A stretch of 11,973 nucleotides of DNA from RCIO01 sp035555795 (lineage in GTDB: Bacteria > Pseudomonadota > Alphaproteobacteria > Rhizobiales > Rhizobiaceae), in contig DATMGE010000071.1 in the NCBI GenBank assembly GCA_035555795.1, positions 1 to 11,973 on the forward strand, in the 5' to 3' direction. A model generated the notes under the pieces. It was not told the origin of the DNA, searched no databases, and saw nothing but the letters and a program-made list of their open reading frames with translations. Of this stretch, positions 6,703-11,973 are shown piece after piece (positions within the stretch are counted from its first letter, which is position 1; every line of letters starts with the position of its first letter). The position numbers and the translations under genes were made by a program.

Positions 6703-7512
6703 ATGGCCAGCCCGATCTCAAAGTACATTCTCGATCCTTGGCGTGAGGCGTCGCCCATGCGGCGCAAGACGGTCGCCAGATGGACGTTTCTCGGCACGCT
6801 CGGCTGCATGGCCGTATCCTTGCTGCTCAATGCCATCATCTTCGCAGGCACCGATTCCGACGCGCGCTTCCACGCGATGATCGGCGCGACCATCGTGCCG
6901 ATCATCCTTGCGGTGCCACTGTTCTGGTTCACCAGCTTCAAGCTGCGCGAACTGGCGATCGCGAACCACAAACTGGAACAGCTCGCCTCGACGGACAACC
7001 TCACCGGATGCCTCAACCGCGGCGCATTTTCCTCCATGGTGGACAACTGGCTGGCCCGCCAGCCGGCGCAATCGCAGCGCGGTGCGCTGCTGGTCATCGA
7101 CGCCGACCATTTCAAGAGGATCAACGACCGGTACGGTCATGACAAGGGCGATGTCGCGCTGCGCATGATCGCCGACTGCATCGGCCGCGTGCTGCGTGCC
7201 GGCGACCTGCTCGGCCGGATGGGCGGCGAGGAGTTCGCGGTCTTCCTGCCGGGTGCTTCGGCGGAAAACGCCGTCGAGATCGCCGAAAGGGTGAGGATGA
7301 AGGTCAGCCAGGCCTCCTTCTTCCCCGCCGACCGGGCGCATGCGCTGTCGGTGAGCATCGGCGCGGCAACGTTCGAGGCGCCGGTCGGCTTCACCCAATT
7401 GTTCAAATTCGCCGACGAGCAGCTCTATGCGGCCAAGCATGACGGCCGCAACCGCGTCAGCATCGGCCTGGTGCCTGTAGGGGCAGAAGCCGCGCGACCC
7501 TTGCTGCACTGA
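6703..7512 (+). CDS. Membrane GGDEF protein, probable diguanylate cyclase
   Basis: This 269-residue protein has two membrane helices (about 28-48 and 58-77) joined by a very short loop, then a cytoplasmic GGDEF domain (about 94-255). The catalytic signature is intact as GGEEF (174-178), and the usual domain start DNLTGCLNR (98-106) is present. An RxxD inhibitory site (RAGD, 165-168) lies five residues before the signature. The protein is therefore expected to make cyclic di-GMP from two GTP with product inhibition. No recognisable sensor domain is present; the short helical hairpin could only sense membrane state or promote dimerisation. I chose ATG 6703, preceded by AGGTGG, over a TTG six codons upstream at 6685. 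It follows tlpA by 118 bp on the same strand and is convergent with hbdA. The target process cannot be told from the sequence. Confidence 0.92.
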   Translation: MASPISKYILDPWREASPMRRKTVARWTFLGTLGCMAVSLLLNAIIFAGTDSDARFHAMIGATIVPIILAVPLFWFTSFKLRELAIANHKLEQLASTDNLTGCLNRGAFSSMVDNWLARQPAQSQRGALLVIDADHFKRINDRYGHDKGDVALRMIADCIGRVLRAGDLLGRMGGEEFAVFLPGASAENAVEIAERVRMKVSQASFFPADRAHALSVSIGAATFEAPVGFTQLFKFADEQLYAAKHDGRNRVSIGLVPVGAEAARPLLH

Positions 7513-7530
7513 TGAAGCCTGAAGCAGCAG

Positions 7531-7546
7531 GCGTTCTGACGAACGC
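7531..7546. terminator. Small hairpin between convergent GGDEF and hbdA genes
   Basis: Arms gcgttc (7531-7536) and gaacgc (7541-7546) form a perfect 6-bp stem with a 4-nt loop, beginning 18 nt after the GGDEF stop. A second weaker stem, gcctg/caggc, sits just upstream and partly competes with it. Being symmetric and between convergent genes, it could serve both directions. There is no U-run on either side, so termination is only a suggestion. The rest of the 90-bp gap shows nothing else. Confidence 0.35.
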
Positions 7547-7602
7547 AGTCCCGCAGCGGAGGGTGATTCCCTCTTCTCACGGGGTGGAAGCAGGCGGCAG
7601 CG

Positions 7603-8484
7603 TCAGCGGGTCGGAACCGGCGTCTCGCCGCGATAGTCGTAGAAGCCCCGGCCGGTCTTGCGGCCGAGCCAGCCGGCCTCGACATATTTCACCAGCAGCG
7701 GACAGGGGCGGTATTTGGAATCCGACAGGCCGTCATGCAGCACCTGCATGATCGACAGGCAAGTATCCAGCCCGATGAAATCGGCAAGCTGCAGCGGTCC
7801 CATCGGATGGTTTGCGCCGAGCTTCATGGCCGTGTCGATGGCATCGACGGTGCCGACGCCCTCATAGAGTGTGTAGATCGCCTCATTGATCATCGGCAGC
7901 AGGATTCGATTGACTATGAAGGCCGGGAAATCCTCCGACACGGTCACCGTCTTGTCGAGGCTGCCGACGAAATGCTTCGCCGTCTCGAAGGTCGTGTCCT
8001 CGGTGGCGATGCCGCGCACCAGCTCCACCAGCTTCATCACCGGCACCGGATTCATGAAGTGGATGCCGATGAAGCGCTCCGGCCGATCGGTCTGCGCCGC
8101 CAGCCGGGTGATAGAGATGGAAGAGGTGTTGGTGGCGAGCAGCGCTTCCGGGTTGAGCACCGGGCAGAGCTGCGCGAAGATCTTGCGCTTGACCGTCTCG
8201 TCCTCGGTCGCTGCCTCGATCACCAGATCGGCGGCGGCCAGATCGCTCAGTTGCGCTGCGGTCCGGATGCGGCCGACGGCTTTCTGGCGCACCCCATCGT
8301 CCATCTTGCCCGAGCTGACCTGTCGGGCCATGTTGCCGCTGATGGTGGCAATGCCCTTTTCGACGCGATCGACCGTCACGTCGTGAAGCAGGACGTCATA
8401 ACCCGCCAGCGCGGCCACATGGGCGATGCCGCCGCCCATCTGCCCCGCGCCGACGATGCCGACGGTTCCGATCTTGCCACTCAT
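7603..8484 (-). CDS. hbdA: 3-hydroxybutyryl-CoA dehydrogenase
   Basis: This 293-residue short-chain 3-hydroxyacyl-CoA dehydrogenase interconverts 3-hydroxybutyryl-CoA and acetoacetyl-CoA with NAD(P). The N-terminal Rossmann fold shows GAGQMG at 12-17, and the central loop shows AATEDETVK at 91-99 and NTSSISIT at 119-126. The catalytic His is in IHFMNP (H142), with Glu154 as its partner. The family signature ends in DFPAFIVNRIL at 185-195, and a C-terminal helical domain follows, complete to GFYDYRGE. ATG 8484 is chosen because AGGG lies 8 nt upstream; the frame extends to ATG 8559, but that would overlap the etfA stop and its added residues do not look like the family. The gene follows etfA by 71 bp. 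In rhizobia this order suggests polyhydroxybutyrate or short-chain acyl-CoA metabolism. Confidence 0.95.
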   Translation of the reverse strand: MSGKIGTVGIVGAGQMGGGIAHVAALAGYDVLLHDVTVDRVEKGIATISGNMARQVSSGKMDDGVRQKAVGRIRTAAQLSDLAAADLVIEAATEDETVKRKIFAQLCPVLNPEALLATNTSSISITRLAAQTDRPERFIGIHFMNPVPVMKLVELVRGIATEDTTFETAKHFVGSLDKTVTVSEDFPAFIVNRILLPMINEAIYTLYEGVGTVDAIDTAMKLGANHPMGPLQLADFIGLDTCLSIMQVLHDGLSDSKYRPCPLLVKYVEAGWLGRKTGRGFYDYRGETPVPTR

Positions 8485-8519
8485 CAACTGAACCCTGCCG
8501 TAGTCGGTTTGCCGACGAT

Positions 8520-8551
8520 GTTTCGAGGCGATTCTAGCTGTCGCCCCGAAC
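8520..8551 (-). other. Intercistronic hairpin between etfA and hbdA
   Basis: Plus-strand arms gtttcgaggcga (8520-8531) and tcgccccgaac (8541-8551) can form an 11-bp stem with one bulged base and one G-U pair in the minus-strand RNA, loop of 9 nt. It starts 4 nt after the etfA stop. A second small stem, gtcgg/ccgac, lies further on, before hbdA. Without a U-run it may protect the etfBA message or reduce read-through into hbdA rather than end transcription outright. Confidence 0.45.
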
Positions 8552-8555
8552 CGCG

Positions 8556-9485
8556 TCAAAGCGCCTTTTCGAGTTCGGGGAGGATGGTGAACAGGTCGCC
8601 GACGAGGCCGTAATCGGCGACCTGGAAGATCGGTGCCTCTTCGTCCTTGTTGATGGCGACGATGACCTTCGAGTCCTTCATCCCCGCGAGATGCTGGATC
8701 GCGCCGGAAATGCCCACTGCGATATAGAGCTCCGGCGCCACGACCTTGCCGGTCTGGCCGACCTGCCAGTCGTTCGGCGCATAGCCGGCATCGACCGCCG
8801 CGCGGGAGGCGCCGACGGCGGCACCGAGCTTGTCGGCCACCGGCAGGATGACCTCCTGGAACTTCTCCGCCGAGCCGAGCGCGCGGCCGCCCGAAATGAT
8901 GACCTTGGCCGAGGTGAGCTCCGGCCGGTCGCTTTCCGACAGGCGGTTCTCGACGAAGCTGGAGACGCCAGGATTGGCGGCGGCGTTGACCGTCTCGACC
9001 TGGGCCGAACCGCCCTCGCCGGCCGCCTTGAAGGAGGCGGTGCGCACGGTCAGCACCTTCTTGGCGTCGCTCGACTGCACGGTCTGGATCGCGTTGCCGG
9101 CATAGATCGGCCGCTTGAACGTGTCGGGCGACACGACCTCGATGACTTCCGACACCTGCATCACGTCGAGCAGCGCCGCCACGCGCGGCATCACATTCTT
9201 GCCCATGGTGGTGGCCGGGGCGAGGATCGCGTCGTAGCCGCCCGCGAGCGACACGACCAAAGCGGCGGTGGGCTCGGCCAGCCGCTGCTCGAGTTCGTCG
9301 GCCTCCGCCAGCAGCACCTTGGCGACGCCGGCGAGCTTCGCCGCAGCATCCGCCGCTGGCTTGGCGCCCTTGCCGGCGACCAGCACATGGACGTCGCCGC
9401 CCAGCGCCAGTGCCGCCGTCAGCGCCTTGGCGGTCTGGTCGGAGAGGGTTGCATTGTCGTGTTCAGCCAGAAGAAGCGTGGCCAT
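8556..9485 (-). CDS. etfA: Electron transfer flavoprotein alpha subunit
   Basis: This 309-residue ETF alpha subunit (FixB family) carries FAD in a heterodimer with EtfB and passes electrons from acyl-CoA dehydrogenases to ETF:quinone oxidoreductase. The N-terminal half is the variable alpha/beta domain; the conserved C-terminal FAD domain starts near 190 and contains SGGRALGS (198-205), GASRAAVDAG (225-234), QVGQTGK (241-247) and the signature LYIAVGISGAIQHLAG (253-268) followed by NKDEEAPIF. The 309-residue length and the signature fit the housekeeping ETF group rather than the longer nitrogen-fixation FixB. ATG 9485 has AGGAG 8 nt upstream. It follows etfB by 23 bp, so the subunits are co-expressed. 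Confidence 0.97.
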   Translation of the reverse strand: MATLLLAEHDNATLSDQTAKALTAALALGGDVHVLVAGKGAKPAADAAAKLAGVAKVLLAEADELEQRLAEPTAALVVSLAGGYDAILAPATTMGKNVMPRVAALLDVMQVSEVIEVVSPDTFKRPIYAGNAIQTVQSSDAKKVLTVRTASFKAAGEGGSAQVETVNAAANPGVSSFVENRLSESDRPELTSAKVIISGGRALGSAEKFQEVILPVADKLGAAVGASRAAVDAGYAPNDWQVGQTGKVVAPELYIAVGISGAIQHLAGMKDSKVIVAINKDEEAPIFQVADYGLVGDLFTILPELEKAL

Positions 9486-9508
9486 GTCTGTAATCTCCTA
9501 TCCGAACC

Positions 9509-10255
9509 CTAGAGAACGCCGGCGGACTTGAGGCTCGCCACCAGTTCGGCGGCGTCCTTGACCTTGACGCCCGCCTTGCGGCCGCCCGGCTCCTCGGTCT
9601 TCAGCACCTTGAGGCGCGGCTTGAGCGTGACGCCCAGATCCGAAGCCGACTTCTCGTCGAGCGGCTTCTTCTTGGCCTTCATGATATTGGGCAGCGAGGC
9701 ATAGCGCGGCTGGTTGAGGCGCAGGTCCGTCGTCACGATCGCCGGCAGCTTAAGTTCCACCGTCTGCAGGCCGCCATCGACCTCGCGCGTCACCTTGGCC
9801 TTGCCGTCGGCGAGCTCCACCTTCGAGGCGAAGGTGCCCTGGCTCCAGCCGAGCAGAGCCGCCAGCATCTGGCCGGTCTGGTTGGCGTCGTCGTCGATCG
9901 CCTGCTTGCCGAGGATGACCAGTTCGGGCGCTTCCGCCTCGACCAGCGCCTTCAGCAGCTTGGCCACGTCGAGCGGCTCCACCTGCTCATCCACCTTTAC
10001 CAGGATGCCGCGGTCGGCGCCCATGGCGAGTGCGGTGCGGATCGTCTCCTGCGCCTGCGCCGGGCCGATCGAGACGGCGACGATCTCGCTCGCCTTGCCG
10101 GCCTCCTTCAGACGGATCGCCTCCTCGACCGCGATCTCGTCGAACGGGTTCATCGACATCTTCACATTCGCAAGCTCGACGCCAGACCCGTCCGACTTCA
10201 CACGGACCTTCACATTGTAGTCGACAACCCGCTTAACGGGCACAAGGATCTTCAT
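9509..10255 (-). CDS. etfB: Electron transfer flavoprotein beta subunit
   Basis: This 248-residue ETF beta subunit (FixA family) binds AMP structurally and forms the electron-transfer heterodimer with EtfA. It opens with the typical MKILVPVKRVVDYNVKVR. NPFDEIAVEEAIRLKE (about 36-51) and GKQAIDDDANQTGQM are conserved, and the beta-subunit signature runs from VTTDLRLNQPRYASLPNIM to AKKKPL. I used ATG 10255 since the family begins at MKIL and AGAGG lies 10 nt before it; the in-frame ATG at 10264 would add only MPA and sits too close to that site. It is the first gene of etfB-etfA-hbdA, with a candidate promoter about 120 bp upstream. Confidence 0.97.
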   Translation of the reverse strand: MKILVPVKRVVDYNVKVRVKSDGSGVELANVKMSMNPFDEIAVEEAIRLKEAGKASEIVAVSIGPAQAQETIRTALAMGADRGILVKVDEQVEPLDVAKLLKALVEAEAPELVILGKQAIDDDANQTGQMLAALLGWSQGTFASKVELADGKAKVTREVDGGLQTVELKLPAIVTTDLRLNQPRYASLPNIMKAKKKPLDEKSASDLGVTLKPRLKVLKTEEPGGRKAGVKVKDAAELVASLKSAGVL

Positions 10256-10381
10256 GGCAGGCATACCTCTCTGCTGCGATCATCCGGCTGCCTTTGGCGG
10301 CGCGAACCGCGGCAGGTTGCCAGTTTCCGACACGGGAGCGGAATCTCTCTTGGCGCGGATCGTGCGATACGCGGCGGGCGG

Positions 10382-10410
10382 AACCTAGTCACAGCATGAA
10401 AACGCGTCAA
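10382..10410 (-). promoter_or_regulatory. Candidate promoter for etfB-etfA-hbdA
   Basis: On the minus strand TTGACG (10410-10405) and TAGGTT (10387-10382) are separated by exactly 17 bp. TTGAC is the strongly kept -35 core in alphaproteobacteria, where -10 boxes are often loose, so the weak -10 is acceptable. Predicted initiation near 10375 leaves a leader of about 120 nt before etfB. It sits in the 185-bp gap after the rhomboid gene, the only sizeable gap upstream of etfB. Confidence 0.4.
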
Positions 10411-10423
10411 TAAGCTGTGTGAC
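10388..10423. promoter_or_regulatory. Inverted half-sites flanking the etfB -35 box
   Basis: GTCACA at 10388-10393 and TGTGAC at 10418-10423 are exact reverse complements with centres 30 bp apart, about three helical turns. One touches the candidate -10 box and the other lies just upstream of the -35 box, an arrangement expected for an operator. Adjacent GC dinucleotides extend the symmetry loosely. It could instead be a long-loop stem at the end of the rhomboid transcript. No regulator can be assigned. Confidence 0.35.
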
Positions 10424-10440
10424 GCACGAAGCGGTTGAAA

Positions 10441-11202
10441 TCAACCGCGTCCCCATGGTCCCGACGGTGTCGGCACGGTCTGCGGCTCCGCCACGACCTC
10501 GACCGCCTTCGGCGTGACGATCCCCCTGTCGAAGAGCGGCACCCCGCGCCGGCGCAGGACCAGCACCAGCACCGCCCCGGTGAGGATGCCGCCGACATGC
10601 GCCGCCCAGGAGACTTCGTCCTCGCCGGCAAAGGCAAGCATGCCGAACTGGAACAGGATCCACGCGGCCAGCGCCATCCAGGCCGGGATGCGCAATGGAA
10701 TACGGCCAAATGCCAATATCCAAATCTTCACGCGCGGATGCAGCATCAGATAGGCGGTGACGATGCCGGCGATGGCGCCCGAGGCGCCGATCAGCGGCGC
10801 CTGCGATTCCGGCACGACGAGCCCGTGCACGAAGGCCCCGCCGACCGCGCAGGCCAGGTAGAAGACGAGGAAGCGCAGATGCCCCATCGCGTCCTCGACA
10901 TTGTCGCCGAAGATCCACAGGAACAGCATGTTGCCGACCAGATGCCACAGGTCGCCATGGAAGAAGGCGTAGGTGAGATAGGTGAGATTGTCCGAGACCA
11001 GCACCAGATTCTGCGGCCGCTCGGCAATGTCGTAGATGGTGGACGGAATGAAGCCGAGGCCGATCACCGCCGCCTGCACGAAATCCTCCGTCCCCAATGC
11101 GGTCAGGAGATAGATCAGGCAGTTCACCACGATCAGGCCGATCGTCACATATTGCATGCGGATGTGGCGCAGGCTGTTGGCGTCGTGAAGCGGTATGAAC
11201 AT
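10441..11202 (-). CDS. Rhomboid family intramembrane serine protease
   Basis: This 253-residue polytopic membrane protein has about six helices. The rhomboid active-site pieces are in order: HLVGNMLFL (H87 and N91, oxyanion region) in the second helix, the catalytic serine in GASGAIAG (S141), and the catalytic histidine in AAHVGGILTG (H202). The protease is expected to cut single-pass membrane proteins within the bilayer; the substrate is unknown. A hydrophilic Pro/Val-rich tail of about 35 residues follows the last helix. I chose ATG 11202 with AGG shortly upstream; the frame runs on to 11289, but those residues overlap the preceding gene and are Arg-rich. It is 37 bp after the adenosyltransferase gene, probably in one transcript with it. 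With both dyad residues present, it is likely active rather than a pseudoprotease. Confidence 0.93.
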   Translation of the reverse strand: MFIPLHDANSLRHIRMQYVTIGLIVVNCLIYLLTALGTEDFVQAAVIGLGFIPSTIYDIAERPQNLVLVSDNLTYLTYAFFHGDLWHLVGNMLFLWIFGDNVEDAMGHLRFLVFYLACAVGGAFVHGLVVPESQAPLIGASGAIAGIVTAYLMLHPRVKIWILAFGRIPLRIPAWMALAAWILFQFGMLAFAGEDEVSWAAHVGGILTGAVLVLVLRRRGVPLFDRGIVTPKAVEVVAEPQTVPTPSGPWGRG

Positions 11203-11239
11203 GTGCCTGCTGCGATGCCCCCGCCGGAAACGACGCCCC

Positions 11240-11818
11240 CTACCGGTTGGCGCCCGGCACCCATAGCACGTCGGCCGCGCCATTGTCATTGGAGGCGCGG
11301 GCGGCGACGAAGAGGAAATCCGACAGGCGGTTCATGTAGCGGATCGCATCGGCGCTGACGATCTCGCCGGGCCGCCGCGACAGTTCCACCATCAGTCGCT
11401 CGGCGCGGCGGGCGACCGTGCGCGCCACATGCAGCGCCGCGGAGGCGGCACTGCCGCCCGGCAGCACGAAGGAGCGCAGCGGCGAAAGACGCGCATTGAG
11501 CGCGTCGATATCCGCCTCCAGCCGCGCCACCTGGCTGGCAACGATGCGCAGCGGCTCATAGGCGAGCTTCTCGCCGGTGTCCGGCGTGGCGAGGTCCGCG
11601 CCGAGGTCGAACAGGTCGTTCTGGATCCGTCCGAGCATGGCATGGATTTCGGGGCTGTCAGCCGTGTAGACGCGCGCGACGCCGATCGCCGCATTGGTCT
11701 CATCGACCGTGCCGTAGGCGTCCACGCGCAGGTCGAACTTGTCGCGTCGCGCGCCGGAGGCGAGCGCCGTGGTGCCGTCATCGCCGGTGCGGGTGTAGAT
11801 CTTGTTCAGGACGACCAT
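11240..11818 (-). CDS. pduO: PduO-type ATP:cob(I)alamin adenosyltransferase
   Basis: This 192-residue protein belongs to the PduO/MMAB family, trimeric helix-bundle enzymes that transfer the adenosyl group of ATP to cob(I)alamin to make coenzyme B12. The ATP-binding N-terminus IYTRTGDDGTT (7-17) is intact. YGTVDETNA (35-43), FVLPGG (117-122), ARTVARRAER (132-141) and YMNRLSDFLF (161-170) are the other conserved blocks. The length is usual for single-domain bacterial forms. A strong ribosome binding site (GGGGAGGAAA) precedes ATG 11818. It lies 29 bp after the twin-transmembrane gene and 37 bp before the rhomboid gene. Its product is needed by methylmalonyl-CoA mutase, which fits the acyl-CoA genes downstream. 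It differs from the CobA/BtuR-type enzyme called cobO in rhizobial cobalamin clusters; pduO is a family-level symbol. Confidence 0.93.
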   Translation of the reverse strand: MVVLNKIYTRTGDDGTTALASGARRDKFDLRVDAYGTVDETNAAIGVARVYTADSPEIHAMLGRIQNDLFDLGADLATPDTGEKLAYEPLRIVASQVARLEADIDALNARLSPLRSFVLPGGSAASAALHVARTVARRAERLMVELSRRPGEIVSADAIRYMNRLSDFLFVAARASNDNGAADVLWVPGANR

Positions 11819-11847
11819 GGGTTTCCTCCCCTAAACCGCGCTGCCGA

Positions 11848-11973
11848 TCAGCCGCCAGAGAGCCACAGGGCCAGCATAATCAGCACCAGCGCCACGAACT
11901 GAAGCCCGACGCGGGCCTGCATCAGCTTGTTGGACGTGTTTCCCGACCCGCCGCGCATCATGTTGATGAGGCC
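11848..11973 (-). CDS. Twin-transmembrane HIG1-domain protein (5' end beyond the window)
   Basis: The last 41 codons of a small gene enter from the right edge. The visible end reads GLINMMRGGSGNTSNKLMQA, then RVGLQFVALV followed by a second hydrophobic helix and the stop. The loop pattern (Met/Arg-rich, then Ser-x-Asn-Thr-Ser-Asn-Lys-Leu-Met) before a C-terminal membrane helix is that of the bacterial 'twin transmembrane' proteins with a hypoxia-induced HIG1 domain, usually about 60-70 residues, so roughly 20-30 residues are missing. Mitochondrial HIG1 proteins associate with respiratory supercomplexes; a similar role here is only inference. It is 29 bp before the adenosyltransferase gene and probably co-transcribed with it. 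Confidence 0.8.
   Translation of the reverse strand, partial: GLINMMRGGSGNTSNKLMQARVGLQFVALVLIMLALWLSGG

Noticed and set aside
7735..9512. Two plus-strand frames of about 270-290 codons opposite hbdA and etfA
   Set aside because: Shadows of highly conserved genes; the translations are Arg/His-rich and low in family-like features.

Overview
The window looks like chromosomal DNA from a GC-rich alphaproteobacterium of the order Hyphomicrobiales, most probably family Rhizobiaceae (Rhizobium, Sinorhizobium/Ensifer or Shinella type). This rests on the gene content and order (argH, small lipoprotein, lysA, DUF4175/TIGR02302 protein, divergent tlpA, and etfB-etfA-hbdA preceded by a PduO-type adenosyltransferase and a twin-transmembrane HIG1 protein), on strong third-position GC, and on a CTTCTCCC-type intergenic palindrome. 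The assignment is recognition from memory, not a database search.

Left part (1-5859, minus strand): an amino-acid biosynthesis cluster reads argH -> LptM-like lipoprotein -> lysA with gaps of 20 and 7 bp, almost certainly one transcript. A 31-nt hairpin follows lysA. Then comes a large membrane-anchored DUF4175/TIGR02302 protein with a Gln/Gly/Met-rich C-terminal half, followed by another hairpin and about 200 bp with no convincing gene.

Middle (5886-7512, plus strand): tlpA, a membrane-anchored periplasmic thioredoxin-like protein, is divergent from argH across only 26 bp. It is followed by a two-helix membrane protein with an intact GGEEF diguanylate cyclase domain, including an RxxD inhibitory site.

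Right part (7603-11973, minus strand): a truncated HIG1/twin-transmembrane gene enters from the right edge, followed by a PduO-type ATP:cob(I)alamin adenosyltransferase and a rhomboid intramembrane protease (gaps 29 and 37 bp). A 185-bp gap carrying a plausible promoter with flanking inverted half-sites separates these from etfB-etfA-hbdA. ETF passes electrons from acyl-CoA dehydrogenases to the quinone pool, HbdA oxidises 3-hydroxybutyryl-CoA, and the adenosyltransferase makes the cofactor for methylmalonyl-CoA mutase, so this side has an acyl-CoA/short-chain carbon theme.

All genes are recognisable, intact (except at the right edge) and housekeeping or near-housekeeping in character. I saw no insertion sequences, phage genes, CRISPR, tRNA/rRNA or defence genes. 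I do not see a clear undescribed system. The most interesting leads are the small LptM-like lipoprotein coupled to lysA, the poorly understood DUF4175 protein, and the possible operator around the etfB promoter.
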